Origin: Styela clava
Lineage: Eukaryota > Chordata > Ascidiacea > Stolidobranchia > Styelidae
Length of the DNA: 64,000 bases
NCBI RefSeq assembly: GCF_964204865.1
Contig: NC_135250.1
Span: 28,263,395-28,327,394, forward strand
Direction of reading: 5' to 3'
Shown here piece after piece: positions 1-11,300 of this stretch. The translations under genes and the position numbers were made by a program. The notes beneath the pieces are model-generated. The model did not search any database. It worked only from the letters and a program-made list of their open reading frames with translations, and was not told where the DNA came from. The stretch's first letter is position 1. Every line of letters begins with the position of its first letter.

Positions 1-1946
1 TGGAAACATTAACACAATTTTCTAATAGATTGTTAGCGATCGCTTGAGCGTAGTGTCCAACGTTACACTTAGCTTCATGAGGTCGCATGTTGAATGATTG
101 ATGCCAAATCAGAAAGATTGTTGTCTTTTCAAACTACAAAGTTCCTCACTTAGAAGTGGTTTATTGACGTGAGGAGGCCTGTTCGGGGCGTATATGTACA
201 TAATATGAAAAATTATTTTTCCCTCTTCGGGAAGCGGTGCTCTAAGTCAGTGGTTACTAACCTTTTTTGAGAGACCCAAATTTATTTTTTAAATAAATTT
301 TGTAAACTTTCGCAATCCAAGGACATGTTCAAATATTAAACAGCTTGTATTACTTTTATTGCCTCAAACCTAATGTCTAATATAAAATATTAATTTTTAC
401 ATAACATTTATTCCCTACCCCAAAGTAAAAAGGCAGTGATTGTTTGCCATCAGCAAGTTTCTGATATGGTGATGTGGCTTTACTTAGTAAAATGATGACT
501 GCTAACTTTTCACGCATTGATACTTTCCACATGTACAATTGTTATTGAGCAACACTTCGATAACAAATACATAATAAACAATAAAATTTACTGGAAAATA
601 ATTGTTAAATTTTAGGTTTTACGATCCACAGGTTGGGTAACACTGCTCTAAGCCATGGCATATGCACAAAGATGTGGATCTTATCATCATTTTGTATTAT
701 TTGAAATTTCCTGACACTGAACTAATAAACCTACACAAAAAAACTAGTCTTAGTAGCATGCAAAACACATAGTAATTTTTTTACCTGATGGTGGCAGAGT
801 CACTCTATTTTATCTACTGGAACAAGCATGCGATGGTATCGAAAATAATAAGTAATTCTAAGTCATACTCATTTCAATCTTGGCAAACGACTAACCAAAA
901 GAAATTTGGTATATATTGACTCGGACACCATTTTAGTGACGTACAATAAAAACATTATATTTGAGCGGAAGAACGCGTAGGATAGCTCGTGATTTCAGCA
1001 ATAACGCTCGCCTACTTGACTTTAAAACAGACTCAGCAAAATTACAGATATTTTGTAGTAAAGGAAGCTTTGAAATTCCCTATTATTGCAAATAATTATA
1101 ATTACAATTAAACTCTATAAAGTTAGATGATAAAAAAAAAATGATTTTTGAGAATGTAGTCTTGGATTTGTGTCGAATATTTTATTTGTGTTGTAACAAC
1201 CTAAAATATTTGTTAATTTGCTAGATTTCGTTAAAAGTGTTGCTTCAAGGATATGTACGTTGGTAATTTGAATCTGTCACCGTGTATATGTTATGTAGAA
1301 ATACACTGGCATTCCAGATTTTAGATTAGCCAAATCATAGAAATTCTAGAGATTTAGAAAAAACTTATAAAAGACAAGTATATAGTATTTCGAGAGCAGC
1401 TTTAATTAAATGCAGGTTCGAAGGTATTTTTTTTCTTAATCACGCCTTCCGCTCCAAAGAAGTCTCTATTTAATTAGGAGGCCGCTGATATCTAAAAACT
1501 TGACTTGATATCGCAACTTGAATTTCCTGAAAAGAAACATGTGTGATGGGAATAGTGACAATAGCTAGAAGCATCATTAGAAAACTTATTAACGTAGATT
1601 TTAGCCTAATATTCATTTTTAGTTTCCGCCTAACAAGCTATTTCAATGCAGCTGAAATATAAAGCTAATGCTATATTGATGCATTTATGATATTTCGGCG
1701 ACTACGATTGATATGTTCTCGAGATACTACATACACACACACACACAGTACGCACATACGCGTACATACAGCACGTACATATGTCGATCAAATCTCAACG
1801 TCGATGTACTCTAATATTATATTTTATTCTAGGTTTTCAAATCTTTGATATATAATCTCACATATTATATACAAAAATCATATTTGAACTGAGTATTTGA
1901 TTTTCAAAAATAAAAGGGCAGTTCTAACGCCAGGTCGTCTTTAACA
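1..1946. other. Intergenic region upstream of the first gene
   Basis: I see no convincing coding exon here. The stretch contains one hAT-like MITE (248-645), an AC-rich simple repeat near 1731-1750 and AT-rich spacer. Upstream exons of the gene starting at 1947 could lie here or further left, because a TAA precedes that ATG in frame and no clear splice acceptor is close to it. Confidence 0.5.
248..645. mobile_element. Non-autonomous hAT-like element (MITE)
   Basis: The left end begins CAGTGGTTACTAACC. The right end, reverse-complemented, begins CAGTGTTACCCAACC, so the ends form imperfect terminal inverted repeats. The flanks are CTCTAAGT (240-247) and CTCTAAGC (646-653), an 8-bp target duplication matching at 7 of 8 bases. 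An 8-bp duplication with CAG...CTG ends is the hAT signature. The 398-bp interior shows no coding potential. Confidence 0.75.
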
Positions 1947-3886
1947 ATGTCCGGGATCTTGGATATAACGACAAGTCAATATTCAGGAGATGGGGATGAC
2001 CCTACAACAGCAGAAGGTAACTCCATTTACCGCTTTATAAATGATAAACGCCAGGAAAATGATTATACGAAGAGAAATACAACTTGTTTTTATTAGTGAT
2101 ACAATGTTTGCAATTTGCAATTTATTGACGCGATTTACTTACTGATTTCGGTAGAATTCCAGTTTTGTCATTTTAGCGGTTGCCAGTCATGATCATGGTA
2201 TTTAAATTTTGATAGTATATTGTAGAAGAACAATGCTTCGCAAACTTGTTAAGCCGTGCTCAGTTTTTAGAATTTGTGAAGTTTCGTGCCCCATCTTAAA
2301 AATAACTGGCTAAGCTATAATAAACTACAAATAACAGATAGTAAGATGAAAATATGTTTTATTAAAAAAAAAAAAACGTTGGCAATAGATGGATGGAACG
2401 CAAATAATGAAATGAATGTAAAGTTTTGAAACATAAGTAACCAAAATAAGGCGGGGAAGATCGAATCTGACAAATATTTTTATTTTTAATTAGCTTCACG
2501 TCCCCTCAAAAAACTGTCTACGCCCCATGAGAACCACTGTACTAGAAGTAAAAACAAAACTTTTGGTCTATGGCTAGTAAGCTTATGAAGTGAGATTCAT
2601 GTTATGATAAAGTTTTCTTTCGGTGAATTACAACAATATATATATATATATAAATACACGCAGAACGTTTTAAAAGTTTAAACGTACGACATTGATACGA
2701 TATTCTTTTATAAACACTTGTGGGACAATTAGGACTAATGCTCTAAAATAGGCAAGTGCACTGATTGGGGACATCTGTGCGGCAAATGAGACAAGTTGTA
2801 CAAATTTCAGGAACCTGATATTTTACAATTTTTAGCATTGAGAAAATTTAATGTACTTTTTGCAGCAAACAACACTACGCTGCATATTCTTACTTCTTCA
2901 TCTTTCCCCAATGTTTATGATGGGTGGCAATTCGACGGCGTCAGTTTTCTTATTGGTTTAATTATTATGATGGTACCGTTGGCCATGGTGATATGGAAAC
3001 TGCTATTATACCGAAAACAGGCAATGAAGTAAGTATTTATTATTGTTATATTAAGACCAGTCAAAAACCTAACTTAGTTTGATGTTTTTCTAAGGATAAG
3101 TTTGTATATTTTGATGTGTTCGGTCATTTTGGTATGCCTTTTTGGGATGGAATGTTTCTTCACCTACTATTCATGTTTTCTCTGTTTTTAATATATTGGA
3201 TTGTCAATATATCTGTTTCTCGTCTGTTTTTTCGTTTTTAATTTACCGGATAATGGCAAAGTGGGTTCTTAATAAATATTCCCTCGAAATACAGTGTGAA
3301 TACTATGTTATTTTATTGTTCCACATTTCAGTATTGAAATTGAGGAGGACGACCCGGTAGAGATGAGAAGATATGAAGATATTCCGGACATGATGCCCGG
3401 TAAATGAGCCTATCTTATTATTTTGGTAATTCACCCTTCCTTTATTGTGTAATCAATAAAAATCAGCAAATTCAATCCTTCTCATACACAATCTTTTTCT
3501 TCAAATCTCGAGATCTTTAAGTCTTTTACTGTCAAAATACGTCTGTCACTGAATAACTAATTTCCAGGCGTTCTAGAAGTATGTGTACTATTATGGAGGG
3601 ACTCGTAATAGAACCAAAATATGAAAAATCGGAATAAAATTATACCCTAACCCAAACCTGGTATACTACTGGAGTACCATTTAGACATTCGAGCATAAGT
3701 ATTTTTTTATTTTACAGAATGATTTTTTATTTTTCAGAAAAAGAGAACGAAGAATCAAATGCGAATGCCCAAAGCAAGGCTGAATATGAAAACGTCGTCA
3801 GATACGAAATACCTATAGGGAAAACTCCAAATATGATAGATAGTCCTTACGAGTCTTACACTAACAATTCTGTGTCCGAATTTTAA
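1947..3886 (+). CDS. Single-pass membrane protein with acidic N-terminus and tyrosine-containing tail
   Basis: I infer four exons: 1947-2016, 2866-3028, 3332-3399 and 3738-3886. All junctions are GT-AG and keep one frame, giving 149 aa. The N-terminal ectodomain of about 45 residues has no signal peptide, an acidic YSGDGDD motif (a possible sulfotyrosine or glycosaminoglycan site) and overlapping NNT/NTT sequons. One hydrophobic segment follows (GVSFLIGLIIMMVPLAMVIW) and then basic residues (KLLLYRK), so the topology is probably N-out, C-in. The roughly 75-residue tail is acidic and holds tyrosines in YEDIP, EYENVV and SPYESY contexts, ending SVSEF. I do not recognise the family. The start is the first ATG in the open frame, but upstream exons cannot be excluded. 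It does not resemble the protease or lectin genes that follow. Confidence 0.68.
3570..3680. repeat. Short palindromic MITE-like repeat in an intron
   Basis: In the last intron of the first gene, GTTCTAGAAGTATGTGTACTA on the left faces AGTATACCAG...ACTACTGGAGTACC on the right. The core AATAAAATTATACCCTAACCC is shared with the repeats near 4400 and 25170. Boundaries are approximate. Confidence 0.4.
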
Positions 3887-4026
3887 CTTTGGATGCTGTA
3901 GTGAAACCCAGGAGTGGAACCGAAGAGGAAGTTGGACCGTTTTCTTGGCTGTTATCAACCTAAACATTACTACTATACTAAAATGATATAGAACTATAAT
4001 TTACAAGATGTAGCAAGATGCACGCA

Positions 4027-4032
4027 AATAAA
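4027..4032 (+). terminator. Polyadenylation signal of the first gene
   Basis: An AATAAA hexamer lies 141 nt after the stop codon at 3884-3886, a normal distance for a 3' UTR. Confidence 0.5.
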
Positions 4033-4269
4033 ATAACACCCAATACTTGTTTTGCCGCGTGGCTTAAAAATCAGATCGCTTGGTGATGGTGGCACGGTGC
4101 TCACATCAGGCAAAACTATTTCAATTTCATCACAGGTGCTGCTAGAGTACGAGGTCTACGTCAATATACGACCTACAAAAGCTGGAGTTAGAGTTAGAAA
4201 TAATTGATATTTACTTAAAAAAAAACGGTACTATCGAAATATGGGAGCCAATATGTCGGACAACGGATC

Positions 4270-4432
4270 GTAGTATGTGTACCACGTTAGGGTTAGGCAA
4301 TAATTTTAGGTACAAATACAATGGGAGTCACTTGGTCAGTCCCCGAACTCGCAATAGAACTAAAGTATGGAAAATAGGAATAAAATGATGGCCTAATCCT
4401 AACCTGGTACACGTACTACTACATTGCGCTGC
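4270..4432. repeat. Inverted-repeat element of the 'taaccctaacctggtaca' family
   Basis: The left arm (TAGTATGTGTACC, then GTTAGGGTTAGGC) is the approximate reverse complement of the right arm (GCCTAATCCTAACC, then GGTACACGTACTA). Related sequence occurs near 3570-3680 and 25150-25225, each with AATAAAATTAT followed by CCTAACC and CTGGTA. It is probably a dispersed MITE family. Boundaries are approximate. Confidence 0.5.
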
Positions 4433-5312
4433 AGTACTGGCTTGTGTAGCTCTCACGCTGTAGTGCAAGCTTAAAGTAGTTCTCACAGTGTTCTAGACCG
4501 CATGACATAGTACTATCTTGGTAGACCTCACAATAAACTGATATTTTCACGCAATCAACTTTAGTATATTATTTTAATACTATTTTAAAATAAGTAGACA
4601 TTATCAATCGGGCCGATTAGAGTATTTTTGAAGAGTAATATTTTCAAACAGTAGCGTACTAAGGGGGCACGGGGTCATGCCCATCTCCCTGTTACTAGAA
4701 ATGGATATTAGGACGTCATGTTTTTGGTACCATGACGTTCTTACAATTTGCCTGTATGCTCTCTGTATAAGGTCGCGTTCGGAGTGAAAAAGTAAATTCC
4801 CTAATAAAATCCAACATTTTGAATAAATATTTAAAATTTGGATCCTAATCTTACGCTATTGCTACCATTTTGCCAAGTTTTCCACTTCTTATATTACTAA
4901 ATGAAATGAACCAAAGTTTTTTTTAAATCATTTTTTCAATCAAGTTTAAATTTGTATCATTAGAAACTAAAAAATTAGTTAAAATCATATACTGTAAACA
5001 CAAACTGCAAAGTGGTGAAGTCACTTATAATCACCCGTATATGTCACCAAATGACCAAAAAAGAGAACATAAATTTTTTGATTACTATTACGAAAATGAA
5101 TAAATTTATTTATGAATTAAAATTTTCCTAATGTATGATTATACTCAAAGGATTTAGTAATCATGGACGATTTGCACAAACGTTATGTTTCATACAAAAT
5201 ATCTGTCCTGTTTTTGGGGATCACCCTACTGTAGTAAATTTTTTCTAAGACGATTTGATGATTCTATTTTTGATTGACAAAATAAATGCTTATTTGATCA
5301 TTTATACTTTAT

Positions 5313-5373
5313 TTACACTTTTCCTTTCATGCACTTGTACTTCATCGTTTCCCCTGGCTCTGGGCCGATGTAT
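5313..5373 (-). other. Tentative terminal coding exon and poly(A) signal of the minus-strand meprin
   Basis: The exon ending at 5820 breaks after AG in an arginine or serine codon, exactly as in the paralogue, so one more exon is needed. On the minus strand an AG at 5375-5374, preceded by a pyrimidine-rich tract, opens a frame reading [20 protein letters not shown] and then TAA. AATAAA at 5313-5308 overlaps the stop. The length (19 codons after the split codon) matches the paralogue's last exon (18 codons), but the sequence differs apart from an initial RY-hydrophobic motif. This is inference. Confidence 0.45.
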
Positions 5374-8300
5374 CTAGTATGTACCAATACAAAAGAAAAT
5401 GATTGAAATATTAAATATATAAACCTAGAATTTATTATGCATTTTTTTTTATTAATATTAGTTTCTAGTTTGAAATTCATAAAGAGAGTCTCAACATCTT
5501 GAATTGGTCTTTTCCTAAAAACTCTTGCAAAATTTTGACAATTGTATTCTTCCTAATAAATGCGTGATAATATTTTTTGATGACACTGAAACTTCATAGT
5601 GGGAGTTATTAGGAATCGACATGAAAAAGTTGGAAGCTATACTGGCAGATAATCACCCAAAAAATTAAAAAAATAAATTGTTTTCTAAATTGCTATATCT
5701 AACCCGAATAACGAGAACACTCTGGGGATATTTTTAAATTTACCTATATTCCCAATGAGGTAGACAAAAGGAAGAGTTAGTTTCACGAGAAAAATAAAAA
5801 TTGAGAACCACATGCTTACCTAATATTATTCATGATGGTGTATTCCATCTGTAGACGGTTGCGATTAGCCTTTGCCACGGCGCAGATCGCGAATGCCATG
5901 ATCAGGAACACAATTCCAGATGTCACCGTGACAATGATTGAAGCAGACTTAACGGAAATCATGTCCTGCTCGTTGTCATCTGGGCGGTAATCAATTAATT
6001 CGTCATCGCCATCGGGAGTGCTTTCGACAGATAAGACATTTTGTTCAGGAATGGCAAGAATACTATCTCGTTTACGTAGAACTGGGTTTGACATTTTTGC
6101 TGATATTTCTGTGCTTCCCTCGTAAGGTCTCATGTCTGTAAGAAAAAAATATATAACAATGTTTAAATATATGGACACGGAGGTCTTGTATCGATACGGG
6201 CACGGTCCTATAAAACATGCGTACGTGACAGAAGACTAAGTTTTTGGTAAAATATCGGCTCCTATAGTATTCAGGGGCCCGACAACAAGAAAACAAAAAC
6301 AGCATTAATAGTGTTATGTATCAGTGGTCGAATGTTTCCACACTTTTGAGCTTCGTTATGAGTAAATGAGTTAAAACGCCACTAGTGTTTGCGATATTAG
6401 CATCTGCGATTGATTGATTTGGGTTTGCAATTTCATTTTTTGTCTATCTGCAGGTATTCAGGCTTTTGGTTATTTGTATAATGAGCGTTTCGTTTTAATT
6501 CATCTGAAATAATCTTCTGGCTGGGCGAAATGGCGCATCAAGCTGAGCGTGCCACCGCAGCTTTGGTTACCCTAGGAGAGTTCCTTCGTTCGTTCTAAAC
6601 TCATACTCGACATGAACTAGTAACCGTAGAAGACGCCGTGGCACACCATATGATTAAGCAATTTTATCAGCGTTCTTTTCATTCGGCATAAATATAAAAA
6701 TCAGGTCCTACTAAAGATAAAGCAATATTCCCCAACCGCACGCTGGAGCTCGCGAGTATCATTGTACTAGTTGCTATGGATACTGCGAGAAGTAATGTGA
6801 GGAGCAGGAAACAGGGTATACGCCAAGACGATGTTACATAGCTTTGCATTATGTAAGAAATCATGTGTTTGAATGGTCGATGATACCAGAAAGTTATATT
6901 CGGATATTTTGGAAAAGTTTACCTGTAACCTGGATGGAGTAATACGCAGTATCATGTCTTAAATACGATCTAGTGTTCATTCGCCACTTCGGCATAAAAG
7001 TTCTGTAACCAACTGGCGTGTTGGCAACCTGCAATAACAAGAACAAAAACAAATTTATTTCAAATACGCGGAAAATGTACTTGTATTAGAATAATTTCAG
7101 CGATGAATAATTGACGTACTGTTCACGTTATAGAACTACCTGAAGCAGTTGGGTAAATTATGCTTTTACGTAATTTTTTGTGGCTTCATAATAACTAAAC
7201 ACCAAAATGTAAAAGTGCAAAAAACACATTATTATCATTACAATTTTAGGGAAAATTGGCGATTTTTACCAAATTTAATAATAGTATACAAAAAAGGTGC
7301 AAAACGCGTTTCTTTTCATCCAAATTAAATAAAAAAATTGGGATTTTTTCCGACAGAATCATTAAACAACGCCCGTTGTAAAACCTTGTCCGTTTAAAAC
7401 AACCAAATTTTTCATCGGGCAATATAAGTTTTGAAAAGTTTTAGTTTTAGTTTTAGGAAGTTTTAGGATTTTTTTAAAATAATTTGTCATGACTTAATAT
7501 AAATTAGATAACAAGAAATATTTGACTTAATTCTTATAGAATTTTTTATGTACATGGCCATGTTAATTAAACTCTAAGGGCTGCATTTAACGTTTCAAGA
7601 AGGTATAAAAAGTCGGTGTGAATCTGCATTGATAACAATTCGTGGTTCAACCGTGTCTGGTTCACTCAAAAGCTAAACTACAATAAATATATTTAAAATC
7701 TTGTTTAAATGATCCGTTGTACCTACAAACATCATCTTATTACAATTATACTTACGCCGAGTCCAGTTGGTTTTTCCCAGGATGCATTAAGTGACGAATC
7801 TTTGCTCGTTAGAAAGTTATAATACCAATTCATTCGTGTTTGAGGGTTGGGATCTTGGTCGGTAATTAGAAGCCTAATGTATTGCTTGTCAAAAGGCCAT
7901 TCTAATTCATCGTCGTATTTTCCTCCAACAAGTTGGAACGAAAACCCGAGGTAATCCGTGTACCCTGCGTCAACAGCACTCTGGCTTCCATTTGGATAAA
8001 TCTACAAAAAATAATTTCATTTTCAACAATCAAGATGTTTTTGGACACGTCAGTGTACATAACGATCGTTTCAATATTATGTTGTTGTTCTTGTTATTCT
8101 TCTTTTTTGTCATGATGAAATCGCTTTTCTCTTTGAATAATGAACCAATTGCTTTGAAATTTTCAGTTGGGTATTACTTTTACTTATTTCAAAAATTTCT
8201 GTGGACTTTTCTGTGGTCAGAATAAAAAATAGCGACACCTTGTGACGTGTCCATATATTCGAGCACAGTTCTCTTGTTTATTATCATGTCATTTTTAGCT

Positions 8301-11300
8301 CCTGGAAAGCGTTAAATTGAGATTTTGTGTCGCGAATTAGTTTCAAATTTGGGCATTGGGAGTATGCTTGCAATTGATTACCCGGACAGAGGCACAGCCA
8401 GGAATGTTTGAATTATGGTGGTACTCAATTTTCCAATTACCAAGTTAAAACAAAACTGATAGCGGGTCTGGTTATTTTCAAGAGTCTCGAGGGTACGAAA
8501 AGCCTCCCAAGCTACGTAAAATTGTTGTTTATGATACAGAAAAATGCTTTTTACTTTTTTGGAGGGGGGAGGGGGTCCGGCCCCCCTGGCCAATGTATGC
8601 ACCGAGAAACGATTCATAGGTTGAAATTTTTTAAGGATAAGAATGTAAGACATTTGTCGCTTTGTCATAATCACATTAGCCTAGTATAAGTTTGGTTTTT
8701 GCTAACACTCATTTGCTAATACAAACAGAGAAAGGTGAATCCATAACCCAGGGGTCGGCAACCTGTTGTCGCTCGCAGGCCAAAATTAAAGGTTGCAAGT
8801 CATTGGCGGGCCGCACATATTTTTAGAAAGTTGAAAACCGAACGGATGATCGATGAATCACATTTTTTCACACAGATCAGTGGTTAAATTTTAAGCAGCG
8901 CCCAAAGACTGAGCATTTGAATATTTTTTTGCGCCATTAAACCATTTGCACTTAGCATCAACTTTTCGGCGTTTTGTTGCCATTTGTCTAAATTATAATT
9001 AAATTATAGGCTCATTAAACGAGTAATTGTGACTTATATACTTGTAACGTTATAATATGATTTAGTCTACACGTAAGTTCTTTTGCGTAAAGAATATAAT
9101 CGACAAAACAGCCGTTTTGTTACTACAATTCAGTGAAGCGTCGCGGGCCGGATCCAGCCCGCGGGCCGCAGGTTGCTGATCCCTGTCATAACCGAATCAA
9201 ACCTAACATTTACATGTGGGACAATACCACCTTACATGGACGAATACCACCTGAAACATATACCAACATTACGTCGTACGATAGACCCAAAACCAAACAT
9301 TTTTCCTTTGAAAATCCCCAACAAAAATTGTCAGTTTTCTCAATTACAATCAAATTTCGAAACATACTACAGCTTGAAATGCATATCCCGGAGTTCCAGT
9401 ATACATGGTGTCACTAATAATGGCCTCGTTGACCCCATAAGTGTTAGCTTTCTCTGTGTAGTCGTTGACAGTAAAATAGGCAGTGTCACATTCTCTGTCT
9501 TGAACGCTCACGTCATCAATGGCTATGACGTCACTCGGATATCCTCCTGTAAAATACATGTTTATTTTAGTCATAGATTATTTCATGAGACGATATCATA
9601 TATTACCAAAAAACAAGGCCTGTACTGTAACACTTGTACGGCTTACAGCATAGGTTCTCAGAGTGCTCAGAAGTGCTCTCAACGTGCAAAGTAAGAAAAA
9701 CCTAGTGGGGCGAGCTATTTGTTTACTTATTGAAATACTGTCTTGGCTAATTTTGTAACTGACCAAAGAATCAACAACGGCATTGATAAAATTAGATAAT
9801 GGTATAGTATCAAAATGTGACAACAAAGCGGTAATTCAAATATGGCATTATCTATAAGTTCCAGTAGATAACGCCATACTTCAATTTCTGCCATGTTGCC
9901 ACATAATCCGACACAACTTTAGTGATATGTTAGTCAAATGGCAAAATTTTCGCTTTAATATAATTTATCTGTAAAATTTAGATTTCTTTCTAGCTTGTAT
10001 TAAATGAAAAGCAACGAATACATCAGAGTTATTGAATAAAGTATTTTCATTTACTCAGCAATACTAATCGGTAAGCAACAATGTTTTATTTTTTATTTTC
10101 ATAAATTTATTTTGGGGCTCCGTAAATAATAGTCAATCTGTTCACGGCCTCCATAACACCAAAAGTTTGAGAACCCTTAGCCCAGTGTACATAATTTAAC
10201 CCTGGGCTAGGTAGCGTTTTTAAACGAACCTTTGATCACTCTACCATGGCGTGATCAATTAAGTAGTAAATGCTGAGCCGGAAAGATTAATGTTTATCTA
10301 AAATTGAATTGGGTGCTTGTACTTGTGAAACGAAATGTATATAAGAACGTGGTAAAAAATATTCTTTATTGGTCTGCTAAATTCTTCACTGCTGATCTCC
10401 TTTCCTAACCGCGTTGAGAGTTGATATACGTCTTGTATAAACGTATCAAGCACCGTTCTTTTAAATGTTTCCTTATCAGTTGCTGATTACAATTTGAAAT
10501 TTTTTTAAATTTTTGCTTGAGTTATTATGAGGCCGTAATTTAAAGATTGCGGATTTGCACGCATTTATTCTCATTACCTCAGATAGGTTGCTAGGCAATT
10601 CCGAGTGAGAAGATACTGTTTCTTCAAAACTCAAAGGGCTGTTTGTACATATATCCTACTGCTTGTTATGGGATTGAAAAAAAATGATAAGAAGCATATC
10701 ACTATCATTCTCAAAGCATTACCTGTTTTTGCGTAGAACACAATCCTATAGCTGCTCTGAGCAGATATCGTCATTCTTTGCACATTCCACTCGTCACCGT
10801 ATTGTCCTTGAAACGTTTGCAACGGTGAACCGTAAGAAGTAATTTCGCCGGTTACCGGATCCAAAGCAGCGATGTAAACCCTGAAAAAAATTGAAAATTC
10901 CAATACCACATAAATCGAGCGTTTTACTTGCCATATTTTGCGCTCTTAAACTTGCCCACTTCGAAACCAGTTTTTCTCAATGTGATTTGTGAAATGGGCC
11001 TAAAATTTTCATTGAGCCTATAGCAGTTGATTACTTACTGAAAAGGAAGTACTACGCCTGAGATTGATCCAAGAGTTGGAAGTTCAAGTCGACAAGTTGA
11101 TAAATAGACGTAAGGATTAGTTTGGTCATTGACAATTTTACTGTAGGCTTCTGTTTTTATTTAAACAAGAAAACATTTTTTTATTAAAATAGAGTTTTAG
11201 TAGAGGTTTTTTGGTGTCTTGAATGTTTGTGACACGAAAAATGGGCCACAAGATAATAAATGACAGAAAAACTTATATTCTTTGCAATATTCTTCAAAAA

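Larger units (their letters stand above)
3887..5312. other. Spacer between converging genes, with repeat elements
   Basis: This is the 3' spacer between the + gene ending at 3886 and the - meprin gene ending near 5313. It contains a repeat with inverted ends at about 4270-4432. The rest is AT-rich with no supported exon. Confidence 0.5.

Noticed and set aside
2260-2545. Possible hAT element ending in GCCCCATGAGAACCACTG
   Set aside because: Only the right end is convincing; the left end and target duplication do not match.
6072-6305. Minus-strand frame overlapping the meprin TM exon
   Set aside because: It is a shadow of exon 5820-6135 and intron sequence in another frame; the paralogous protein supports the other frame.
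8378-8689. Overlapping open frames on both strands of about 95 residues
   Set aside because: They lie in a meprin intron, include a GC-rich GGAGGGGG/CCCCCC stretch like a transposon end, and do not resemble a known protein. The left end AGAGGCACAGCCAGGAA hints at a DNA transposon, but no matching right end was found.
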